From Sterolibacterium sp. (lineage in GTDB: Bacteria; Pseudomonadota; Gammaproteobacteria; Burkholderiales; Rhodocyclaceae): a stretch of 43,815 nt of DNA. Below are positions 36,965-43,345 of this stretch, in pieces. Made by a program: the position numbers and the translations under genes. A model generated the notes under the pieces. The model saw nothing but the letters and a program-made list of their open reading frames with translations. It ran no database searches and was not told the origin of the DNA. Each line of letters begins with the position of its first letter. Positions within the stretch are counted from its first letter, which is position 1. Location of the stretch: positions 1 through 43,815 of the forward strand of contig JAHFRE010000010.1 in NCBI GenBank assembly GCA_023258955.1. The letters run 5' to 3'.

Positions 36965-37204
36965 ATGAAACCGGCCCAGATCGAGCACGCGCCTCAGGTT
37001 GGTCGTGGTTCTATCAAACACATCAGCGAGAAATCTTCTCCGGAGATCAAATGGGCTGACCGTCTCTCCGGCGCTTTCGACTGTTCAGTCGAGGCTTCGG
37101 TATGGATGGTGCAGATAGGACTGATCGTCGCGGTGTGGATTACCACGATCGGCGTGGCTTCTGGTCTTACTCTCATGAAGGTTCTCTTGGGGCGTAGGCG
37201 CTGA
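36965..37204 (+). CDS. Small hypothetical protein with one membrane helix
   Basis: A 79-residue protein of unknown function. The first ~40 residues are hydrophilic; residues ~46-70 (VWMVQIGLIVAVWITTIGVASG) form one clear membrane helix, and the end is basic (LLGRRR), predicting a cytoplasmic C-terminus. It sits 10 nt after the HTH-fusion stop and 2 nt before the zinc-ribbon gene, so the three are very likely one transcript. Upstream of ATG 36965 is AAGGCAGAAG, a modest ribosome-binding site. No family is recognised. Confidence 0.6.
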   Translation: MKPAQIEHAPQVGRGSIKHISEKSSPEIKWADRLSGAFDCSVEASVWMVQIGLIVAVWITTIGVASGLTLMKVLLGRRR

Positions 37205-37206
37205 CC

Positions 37207-37638
37207 ATGACAATCAACTGCAATTGCCCATCTTGCGGATCAAGAAATACCAAGTCGCTCTCTATCATATTTGAATCGGGACAGCGGCATGGCCGTGCCA
37301 CGAGAAATTCGCTCTGGGCCTCCCTATCTGGTGCAGTCTTGGTTGGCCGCTCAACAACTAGCAGTCATTCATCATCTTTACTTGCCAACAGCGCCGCCCC
37401 GCCGCCCGGTCAATTTCCATGGCCCATAATCGGTTGGCCTCTGTTCATCGGTGTCATTTTCTTCAAGTGGTCAGTCTGGATCATCCCAATGGTAATGTTT
37501 GGTGTTGCAATTCTTTACGGGGGTAGCGAGCACTACAATTTGCTCCAGAAAGAAAGAGCTATATGGCAACAGACCTTCCGGTGTCTGCGGTGCGGCAAGA
37601 CATTTCTTCCAAACGATTACGTACAAGCCTCTGATTAG
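37207..37638 (+). CDS. Membrane protein with a zinc ribbon split across its two ends
   Basis: A 143-residue protein of unknown function. CxxC at residues 7-10 (NCPSCGSRNT) and CxxC at 126-129 (RCLRCGKTF) look like the two knuckles of one zinc ribbon. Between them are a Ser-rich segment with APPPG and two hydrophobic helices (~70-86 and ~88-105). A helical hairpin would bring both ends to the same side of the membrane, letting the cysteines bind one zinc. ATG 37207 follows the previous stop by 2 nt, implying coupled translation. The sequence is AT-richer than the flanking core genes. Confidence 0.7.
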   Translation: MTINCNCPSCGSRNTKSLSIIFESGQRHGRATRNSLWASLSGAVLVGRSTTSSHSSSLLANSAAPPPGQFPWPIIGWPLFIGVIFFKWSVWIIPMVMFGVAILYGGSEHYNLLQKERAIWQQTFRCLRCGKTFLPNDYVQASD

Positions 37639-37696
37639 AGCCATCGTTGGCCTATAAAGCGAATGGCATATTCTGAATGCGCTACTACCCGGATGA

Positions 37697-37867
37697 GAAC
37701 GTTGTCGTATAGACGCTGCCGGCCTCGATTCCTACAAAGCGCATGTGCAAACGGAACACTTCAAGAAATTCCGGGCCGCCACGGAAAACATGGTCAAGTC
37801 CCGCAAGCTCATTGCTGCCGTGCCCATTTCACTCGCGGCGAAGTGGAAGTTGGACGGCGTCAAGTAG
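37697..37867 (+). pseudogene. Relic of an antibiotic-biosynthesis-monooxygenase (YgiN-like) gene
   Basis: The frame reads DAAGLDSYKAHVQTEHFKKF, then a stretch ending MVKSRKLIAAVPISLAAKW and a TAG at 37865. This matches the C-terminal half of small ABM-fold quinol monooxygenases (typical pattern LDAYxAHLxTxHFxxF). The upstream half is missing: a stop lies at 37694-37696 in the same frame, and the preceding bases code for RYYPDENVVV in another frame, suggesting a frameshift and 5' deletion. No start codon or ribosome-binding site serves the remnant. It marks the AT-rich region as one where genes are lost. Confidence 0.6.
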
Positions 37868-38055
37868 CATGGCCGGGCGTGAGGATGAATGTCGTTTTCC
37901 TCGGATGATTGACGCCGACGCTGTGCCTTGTCAGCAAAAGCCGATCTGTTGTCCTTGAGTAAGCGCACCGAGCGATTGCTGACGCCAGCATTCCAAGGCA
38001 ATCCAGATTCTCACTCACTTGCGTAGGCATGGGCATGAGCCGCAGAAGCTGCCCC

Positions 38056-38079
38056 GTTTTGTTCGCTCGCGAACAGAAC
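38056..38079. promoter_or_regulatory. 24-bp near-perfect palindrome upstream of the SpoIIAA-like gene
   Basis: Arms GTTTTGTTCGC (38056-38066) and GCGAACAGAAC (38069-38079) around TC match at 10 of 11 positions. It lies 49 nt before ATG 38129. This is a typical size and place for a dimeric repressor site; the binding protein is unknown. Positions 37868-38055 between it and the monooxygenase relic show nothing recognisable. Confidence 0.45.
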
Positions 38080-38128
38080 GGCTGATTAAACGCGTCTATG
38101 CTAGGGATAACTTCTCTCGGAGATTGCC

Positions 38129-38494
38129 ATGCTTGACTATTCGATACTTGACCCAGAAGGCATCCTGCTACTCAATCCTCACGCACCTCTCAGCAAAGAG
38201 GATTTCGGCGGTCTCAGCGCTGTTGTCGATGCTTATCTAGCGGACCATGCCACGCTCCAGGGCTTGCTGATACATGCGAAGGGATTTCCCGGATGGGAGA
38301 ACTTCGGGGGATTCACCGCACACATGCACTTTGTCCACGAACACCACAACAAAATAAGACGCTTGGCACTCGTGACGGACAATTACTTCGCTGCCATCGC
38401 GGAATCTCTTGGCAAGCACTTTACCTCGGCCGAAATAAAGCATTTCCCATTTGCCGACTATGCAATGGCGCTGGACTGGCTGAAGGCAGCGTGA
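38129..38494 (+). CDS. SpoIIAA-like (STAS/SEC14-fold) protein
   Basis: A 121-residue cytoplasmic protein matching the SpoIIAA-like family (PF11964 type). Landmarks are ILDPEGILLLNPHAPLSKEDFGGLSAVVDAYL at the N-terminus, GLLIHAKGFPGWENFGGFTAHMHFVHEHH in the middle, and FPFADYAMALDWL at the C-terminus. The family folds like an anti-sigma-factor antagonist but lacks a proven phosphorylation role; many members are encoded near stress or membrane genes. GGAG lies 6-7 nt before ATG 38129. It is monocistronic: it follows a palindrome and is convergent with the first Fic gene after a 159-nt gap. Confidence 0.85.
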   Translation: MLDYSILDPEGILLLNPHAPLSKEDFGGLSAVVDAYLADHATLQGLLIHAKGFPGWENFGGFTAHMHFVHEHHNKIRRLALVTDNYFAAIAESLGKHFTSAEIKHFPFADYAMALDWLKAA

Positions 38495-38653
38495 GAAAAG
38501 TTCCAAGTGGGGCGTGCAATTTAGGGCAGGGAAGGAATTGAGGGAGCGAGTTGATGTTCTGAGTTCGTAGCCAACAAACAGAAACACAATGGTGAAATAT
38601 TGCGCCAAGTCCGAGGTTCTGCCTCGAAGTCAAGTAATACTTCGTGGACGGGT

Positions 38654-39778
38654 TTAGTCCGGGAAATCCTTCAATCCATAGCTGGTGCTGCGGCCGCCCG
38701 AAGCAGATTTCTTCAACACACCAAGCGTCAACAGTTCGCTGATGTCACGCAGGGCTGTGTCCGGCGAGCACTTGGCGATCCCAGCCCATTTGCTGCTAGT
38801 GAGCTTGCCATCGAAGCCGTCTAGCAGGCGATTGAGCAGTTTTACTTGGCGCTCGTTCAACGGCGTGGTTGCCCAGCGTTGCCAGAAGCGCGCCTTGATC
38901 AGCACGGCGGCGAGCGTGAGTTGTGCGCTGTCCAATGCACGCTGAAGCGTCCCCAGAAACCATGCAAGCCAATCGGTGACGTCGAGGGAGCCTCTTTGTG
39001 TGACTTCCAGCACGTCGTAATAGGCGTTGCGCTCGCGCTGGATCTGCGCCGACAAGCTATAGAAGCGCTGTGGGCTACCATCGGCGCGGGCTAGGAAAAG
39101 ATCACCCACGGCACGGGCGATCCGGCCATTGCCATCGTCAAAGGGATGCAGGGTGACGAACCACAGGTGCGCAAGTCCGGCCTTGACCAGCGAAGGTTCG
39201 GTTGTGATGGCATTCGCCCAGTTCAGGAATTGGCTTGTTTCAGCCGCCAGTTGTTCTGCCGGCGGCGCCTGGTAGTGAACGCGCTGGCGGTGAACGGGAC
39301 CGGAAACGACCTGCATCGGACCAGTCGCGTCGTCGCGCCAGGTACCGAGGCTGATGCGTGTAAGACCGCTGTACCCCGTGGGAAAAAGGGCAGCGTGCCA
39401 ACCGAACAGGCGTGTCGCAGTCAGAGGAGCGTCGCAATGGGTGGTGGCGTCCAACACCATCTCAACGACACCTTCGACATTGCGATCCACTGGCGCCAAC
39501 GCACCGATGTCAACGCCAAGGCGGCGAGCGATGGATGAGCGCACAGATTCCACATTGAGTTGTTCGCCCTCGATCTCGCTGGTTTTGACCACGTCCTCGG
39601 TCAGTGCCGACAGGCTGGCCTGATCCCGCAGGGCCATACCGACATCGGCCAGCCGGCCCATCAGCAGGCCTTGGGCGCGGCTAACGTCAGCCAGTGGCCG
39701 GGCAAGTTTTGCGATGTCATAGCACCAGTTGGGCCAGTCACTGGCCTGCCAGATGTAGGGCTGTTCACCGCTTTTCAT
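38654..39778 (-). CDS. Fic family protein with N-terminal DUF4172 and inhibitory helix (class II)
   Basis: A 374-residue Fic-domain protein. The N-terminal DUF4172 segment (IWQASDWPNWCYD) is followed by the inhibitory motif T66-SEI-E70-G71, the Fic active site HPFDDGNGRIAR (211-222), and a C-terminal winged helix (~310-374). Fic enzymes transfer AMP or another nucleotide from a cofactor to target hydroxyls; the inhibitory Glu blocks ATP unless displaced, so activity is self-restrained. The frame runs further upstream to 39856, but ATG 39778 starts the family N-terminus and follows a TATAAT that ends 6 nt away. There is no Shine-Dalgarno, so a leaderless transcript is likely. A palindrome covers the promoter. 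Confidence 0.9.
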   Translation of the reverse strand: MKSGEQPYIWQASDWPNWCYDIAKLARPLADVSRAQGLLMGRLADVGMALRDQASLSALTEDVVKTSEIEGEQLNVESVRSSIARRLGVDIGALAPVDRNVEGVVEMVLDATTHCDAPLTATRLFGWHAALFPTGYSGLTRISLGTWRDDATGPMQVVSGPVHRQRVHYQAPPAEQLAAETSQFLNWANAITTEPSLVKAGLAHLWFVTLHPFDDGNGRIARAVGDLFLARADGSPQRFYSLSAQIQRERNAYYDVLEVTQRGSLDVTDWLAWFLGTLQRALDSAQLTLAAVLIKARFWQRWATTPLNERQVKLLNRLLDGFDGKLTSSKWAGIAKCSPDTALRDISELLTLGVLKKSASGGRSTSYGLKDFPD

Positions 39779-39805
39779 GCGGAGATTATAGGCTATATTC
39801 TCCGC
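39779..39805. promoter_or_regulatory. 27-bp palindrome covering the -10 of the class II Fic gene
   Basis: The left arm is GCGGAGA-T-TATAG, the centre G at 39792, and the right arm CTATA-T-TCTCCGC; 12 of 13 pairs match. The minus-strand TATAAT (39790-39785) lies inside it, and the palindrome ends at the base before the start codon. A dimer bound here would shut the promoter; the Fic protein's own winged helix is a candidate binder. Confidence 0.65.
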
Positions 39806-40059
39806 AGACGAAAGTTTATCACCGCATAAGACGCGGTTATTATTCTGGCCATTCACCGTAACATCGGATTTGCGACGTGCATCTTACAGTCTGTCTTGGG
39901 GAGGAATTTGGCGGGATGACCTTCGACCAATTCAGGTACATCGCGACGACTGCCGGTCGGCTCGACTCTGATAATTTGGCATACTCGACCTGCCGGTAGA
40001 GTACGCGGCCGCTGAGCTTCAGAAACTTGGGTCCGATCCCCTCGCAGCGCCAGCTAAAA
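39806..40059. other. Intergenic region between two divergent Fic genes, no clear gene
   Basis: Only a 27-codon frame (ATG 39916 to TAG, MTFDQFRYIATTAGRLDSDN...) with GGAGGAA upstream is seen, and an overlapping frame reads DLPVEYAAAELQKLG further on. The two might be frameshifted pieces of one lost gene. TAAAAT at 40055-40060 is a plausible -10 for the downstream Fic gene. Confidence 0.3.
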
Positions 40060-40079
40060 TGGGTGTAATTGGGTGTAAC
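40060..40079 (+). repeat. Tandem 10-bp direct repeat before the second Fic gene
   Basis: TGGGTGTAAT is followed directly by TGGGTGTAAC, a period of one helical turn. It begins at the end of a TAAAAT -10-like hexamer and ends 8 nt before ATG 40088, so it covers the expected transcription start. A regulator site is likely; the repeats offer no Shine-Dalgarno. Confidence 0.55.
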
Positions 40080-40087
40080 ATTGGTTC

Positions 40088-41137
40088 ATGCTGAAATCTG
40101 ACACCATCCAGATCACCCCGGAGATCCTCAGCCTCATCGCCAGAATCGACGAGTTCAAAGGCGCCTGGCGCGCCCTGGGTACGCTCGCGCCTGACCGTCT
40201 TTCGGCCTTGCGGCGGGTGGCTACCATCGAGAGCATCGGCTCCTCCACCCGCATTGAGGGCAGCAAGCTGTCCGACCGCGAGGTGGAGCAGCTGCTGTCG
40301 AACCTTGAGATCAAGAGTTTCGCCACCCGCGACGAGCAGGAAGTTGCCGGCTATGCCGAGCTGATGGACCTCGTCTTCGCGTCCTGGCGGGACATCCCGC
40401 TCACCGAGAACCACATCAAGCAGTTGCACCAGATCCTGCTGCGCTATAGTGAGAAGGACTCTTGGCATCGCGGCAACTACAAGACCAACTCGAACAGCGT
40501 CGCCGCGTTCGACGAGAACGGCGCGCAGATTGGTATCGTGTTTCAGACGGCGACACCTTTCGATACGCCGCGCCTGATGACCGAACTGGTGGCCTGGGTG
40601 AACCAGGAGCGCGAAGCGGCCCGGCTGCATCCGCTGCTGATCATCGCCCTGTGCATCGTGGCATTTCTTGAAATCCATCCCTACCAGGACGGCAACGGTC
40701 GGCTCTCCCGAGTTCTGACCACGCTGCAGCTTCTGCAGGCAGGCTACGTCTACGTGCCCTACAGCTCGCTGGAAAGCGTGATCGAGCAGAGCAAGGAAGC
40801 CTACTACCTGGCCCTACGCCAGACGCAGGGCACGATTCGTACCGAGGCGCCGAACTGGCAGCCGTGGCTGGTGTTCTTCCTTCGTTCTCTGGCCGAGCAG
40901 GTACGGCGACTGGAGAAGAAGGTCGAACGCGAGAAGATCGTGTTGGCCGCCATGCCCGAACTGCAGCTGCAGATTGTCGAGTTCGCCCGCGAACACGGCC
41001 GCGTCACCATCGGCGAGGTCATCAAGCTGACCAGTGCCAGCCGCAACACGCTCAAGCAGCATTTCCGGGCTCTGGTCGAGCGCGGCACACTGAACCAACA
41101 CGGCAGTGGCCGTGGGGTCTGGTACGACTTGCGCTGA
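40088..41137 (+). CDS. Fic family protein with C-terminal winged helix
   Basis: A 349-residue Fic protein of a different subgroup from the one at 38654-39778. The inhibitory motif is S53-TRI-E57-G58, the Fic active site HPYQDGNGRLSR (197-208, with Tyr replacing the usual Phe), and the C-terminal ~70 residues form a winged helix (VTIGEVIKLTSASRNTLKQHFRALVERG). It should carry out autoinhibited nucleotidyl transfer (usually AMP) onto proteins. The DNA-binding tail suggests autoregulation or targeting to DNA-bound proteins. ATG 40088 starts MLKSDTIQITPEIL; no ribosome-binding site is evident. GC content is near core values, unlike the AT-rich cassette upstream. Confidence 0.9.
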   Translation: MLKSDTIQITPEILSLIARIDEFKGAWRALGTLAPDRLSALRRVATIESIGSSTRIEGSKLSDREVEQLLSNLEIKSFATRDEQEVAGYAELMDLVFASWRDIPLTENHIKQLHQILLRYSEKDSWHRGNYKTNSNSVAAFDENGAQIGIVFQTATPFDTPRLMTELVAWVNQEREAARLHPLLIIALCIVAFLEIHPYQDGNGRLSRVLTTLQLLQAGYVYVPYSSLESVIEQSKEAYYLALRQTQGTIRTEAPNWQPWLVFFLRSLAEQVRRLEKKVEREKIVLAAMPELQLQIVEFAREHGRVTIGEVIKLTSASRNTLKQHFRALVERGTLNQHGSGRGVWYDLR

Positions 41138-41149
41138 CCAACTTGCGGA

Positions 41150-41186
41150 CGTCAATTCGATTCCGGAAATCGGAATCGAATTGACG
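41150..41186. terminator. 16-bp perfect inverted repeat between convergent genes
   Basis: Perfect 16-nt arms (41150-41165 and 41171-41186; inner ends GATTCCG and CGGAATC) enclose GAAAT. It lies between the second Fic gene and the convergent entericidin-like gene. The following T tract is short (CTTT), so it is a hairpin that may terminate both genes, or a remnant of a mobile-element end. Confidence 0.55.
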
Positions 41187-41237
41187 CTTTGGGGTGGAAG
41201 TTTGGAAACCTGAACCAGTAGCGTGCGGCGCATTCGA

Positions 41238-41393
41238 TCAGTTCTTGTGCTCGCGCGCCTCGTTCTTTATCGCCTCTCCCCCCTTCTGAATGTCTTTGCC
41301 CGCGCCCTCGACCGTATTGCAGCCGGCGACCGTTCCAAACAAACCAGCCAGCAACAGGCCGGTCAATAGTGCCGTGAATGTTTTGCTGATCAT
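41238..41393 (-). CDS. Entericidin-like small lipoprotein
   Basis: A 51-residue protein. The signal peptide MISKTFTALLTGLLLAGLFG ends in a lipobox VAGC with Cys25, followed by NTVEGAGKDIQKGGEAIKN, the hallmark of the entericidin A/B family. These are small lipoproteins of the envelope linked to stress or stationary phase; a bacteriolytic role was proposed for EcnB in E. coli. GGGAG precedes ATG 41393. The frame continues upstream far beyond, but only this start gives a signal peptide. Confidence 0.9.
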   Translation of the reverse strand: MISKTFTALLTGLLLAGLFGTVAGCNTVEGAGKDIQKGGEAIKNEAREHKN

Positions 41394-41663
41394 GATGGAG
41401 CTCCCGTGGTGACGACGCATTGCAGTACCCATCTCGCGCAAGACAATGCGTCTGGAATGTCGCGCATTCCTATCATGGGCTAGCAACGGCAGATACTCCG
41501 TGCGCCAGCGCACAGAGCCCATCCGGGTGTCGCCCGACCGCAACCTGCTAGCTATGAAATGGCGGCGCTGGGCCGGCCACTCGACCCAAGCGCTGGCGCA
41601 GCCAGCGGCGGTTATCCGACTATACTTGAGGTCACCGCCAGTTCTTATTACGGAGGGCTCAAC

Positions 41664-42029
41664 ATGCTTCTCGGACTGCGTACCGCGATCTACCCGGCAC
41701 TCGACCTCAACGCCGCCAAGCTTTGGTATACGCGGGTGCTTGGTCAAGCACCGTACTTCGATCAACCGTTCTACGTCGGGTTTGCTGTTGGCGGATTTGA
41801 ATTGGGTCTGCTGCCGGATGGGCAGCCTGGCACAGCCGGTCCGCAACCGCTTTGGGGCGTGGAGAACATAGAGTCGGCCTACGCACGCCTGTTGGAACTG
41901 GGGGCCGCGTCCCTCGAACCGATCGCGGAGGTCGGCGAAGGCGTCAAGGTTGCCGCTGTGCGCGACCCGTTCGGCAATCGTCTGGGGATCATCGAAAATC
42001 CGCAATTTGATCCGCGTTCTGTGCGCTGA
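41664..42029 (+). CDS. VOC (glyoxalase/bleomycin-resistance-fold) family protein
   Basis: A 121-residue vicinal-oxygen-chelate protein. AIYPALDLNAAKLWYTRVLGQAPYFD at the N-terminus, then GGFELGLLP and the C-terminal VRDPFGNRLGIIENP, are typical. The usual first metal His is not evident (YPALDLNAA), while the Glu of GIIEN is present, so metal binding and activity are doubtful. The family includes glyoxalase I, dioxygenases and antibiotic-binding proteins; the substrate cannot be given. CGGAGG lies 7 nt before ATG 41664. It sits 46 nt before the first pqiA-like gene but probably in a separate unit. Confidence 0.87.
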   Translation: MLLGLRTAIYPALDLNAAKLWYTRVLGQAPYFDQPFYVGFAVGGFELGLLPDGQPGTAGPQPLWGVENIESAYARLLELGAASLEPIAEVGEGVKVAAVRDPFGNRLGIIENPQFDPRSVR

Positions 42030-42075
42030 TCAAATTGCATCCTGTCATGTCCATGGCACGTTTGCGCAAGATGCA

Positions 42076-42714
42076 ATGATCCCGAGCCACCGATTGCCGC
42101 CAGCCGTGAGTCCGAGCCCGAAATTGATAGCCTGCCACGATTGCGATCTGCTGCAGCGGGAGGCCCCCTTGCCGGCTGCCGGCGCGGCCATCTGCTGGCG
42201 CTGCGGCGCCGTGCTCTATCGCAGCAATCCGGGGAGCGTCGAGCGCACCCTGGCGCTGACCGTCGCTGCAGCCATTCTGCTGGCGATCAGTAACGTTTTT
42301 CCCATCGTCGCTATCGAGAGCCAAGGCCAGCGCAACGTCAGCACGCTGTTCGGCGCCGTGCTCAGTCTGTGGAACGACGGGCTGATGCCGGTCGCCGCAT
42401 TGGTGTTCATGACGACCATATTGATCCCGGCCGTCGAGCTGGGCATGATGATCGTTCTGCTGGCGAGCAGCCGCCCGCCGCCCAGATTGCTGCGCCTGCT
42501 GCTCGCCATCCGGCCCTGGGCAATGGTCGAAATCTTCATGCTCGGATTGCTGGTGTCGATCCAAAAACTCGCCCATCTGGCAACGATCATTCCGGGCGTG
42601 GCGCTGTGGTCGTTTGGGGCGCTGATGCTGGTCTTCGCCGCCCTCACGGCGACGTTCAACGTGCACGAGCTCTGGCACAACATGGCGCGACAGAGCGTGG
42701 TCAGCGATGGCTGA
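42076..42714 (+). CDS. pqiA: PqiA-like integral membrane protein, first half-size subunit
   Basis: A 212-residue protein. A rubredoxin-like zinc-binding N-terminus (ACHDCDLLQRE...ICWRCGAVLYR, two CxxC) precedes about four hydrophobic helices. ISNVFPIVAIESQGQRNVSTLFGAVLSLW and FMLGLLVSIQKL are typical of PqiA. In E. coli PqiA is one ~417-residue protein made of two homologous halves; here the halves are separate genes. PqiA works with the MCE protein PqiB in an intermembrane lipid-transport system of the envelope. ATG 42076 begins the zinc-ribbon protein; the ribosome-binding sequence is weak. It overlaps the next gene by 8 nt. Confidence 0.88.
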   Translation: MIPSHRLPPAVSPSPKLIACHDCDLLQREAPLPAAGAAICWRCGAVLYRSNPGSVERTLALTVAAAILLAISNVFPIVAIESQGQRNVSTLFGAVLSLWNDGLMPVAALVFMTTILIPAVELGMMIVLLASSRPPPRLLRLLLAIRPWAMVEIFMLGLLVSIQKLAHLATIIPGVALWSFGALMLVFAALTATFNVHELWHNMARQSVVSDG

Positions 42715-43345
42715 GCGGAGCGCGGCAGAACTCGGCCTGTACGCCTGCCGCGTCTGCGCGATGATCGCGCGGCCGACCGCGGCGAGCGCCGGCGACAGCT
42801 GTCCGCGCTGCGGCGCCTGGCTGAATCGACGCGCGCCGCACAGCATCGCCCGCACCTGGGCCCTGTTGTGCGCCGCCGCGATCCTCTACGTCCCGGCCAA
42901 TCTGCTGCCGGTGATGGAGACCGCCTCGCTGTTCGGCAAGCAGCAGGACACCATCATGAGCGGGGTGATCTACCTCTGGGCGAGCGGTTCCTGGCCCCTG
43001 GCGGCGCTGGTGTTCTTCGCCAGCATCGTCGTGCCGGCGGGCAAGCTGATCCTGCTGGGGCTGCTCGCGGCATCGGTGCAATGGCGGGCGCAATGGCTGC
43101 CCTACGAGCGCACCCGACTGTATCGACTGGTGGAGTTTGTCGGCCGCTGGTCGATGCTCGATATCTACGTGGTGACGCTGCTGGCAGGACTGGTGCGCCT
43201 GCAATCGCTGGCCACGATCAAGGTCGGGCCGGGCGCGGTGGCTTTCGGCGCGGTGGTGGTCATGACCATGCTCGCCTCGATGGCCTTCGACCCGCGGCTG
43301 ATCTGGGACAACCTCAAGGACGACCGTGGCCATCGACCCGAATGA
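42707..43345 (+). CDS. pqiA: PqiA-like integral membrane protein, second half-size subunit
   Basis: A 212-residue homologue of the preceding protein, with the same layout: two CxxC pairs (YACRVCAMIAR...SCPRCGAWLNR) and about four helices. The sequence LYVPANLLPVMETASLFGKQQDTIMSGVIYLW is the classic PqiA core, and FVGRWSMLDIYVVTLLAGLV the typical second core. Its ATG lies 8 nt inside the previous gene and its end overlaps the pqiB start by 20 nt, so translation is coupled. The two half-size proteins likely form a heterodimer that replaces the fused E. coli protein. Confidence 0.92.
   Translation: MAERSAAELGLYACRVCAMIARPTAASAGDSCPRCGAWLNRRAPHSIARTWALLCAAAILYVPANLLPVMETASLFGKQQDTIMSGVIYLWASGSWPLAALVFFASIVVPAGKLILLGLLAASVQWRAQWLPYERTRLYRLVEFVGRWSMLDIYVVTLLAGLVRLQSLATIKVGPGAVAFGAVVVMTMLASMAFDPRLIWDNLKDDRGHRPE

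Noticed and set aside
37663..38001. Several short open frames (up to 89 codons) around the monooxygenase relic
   Set aside because: They overlap in different frames and strands, lack ribosome-binding sites and do not resemble proteins, apart from the relic frame.
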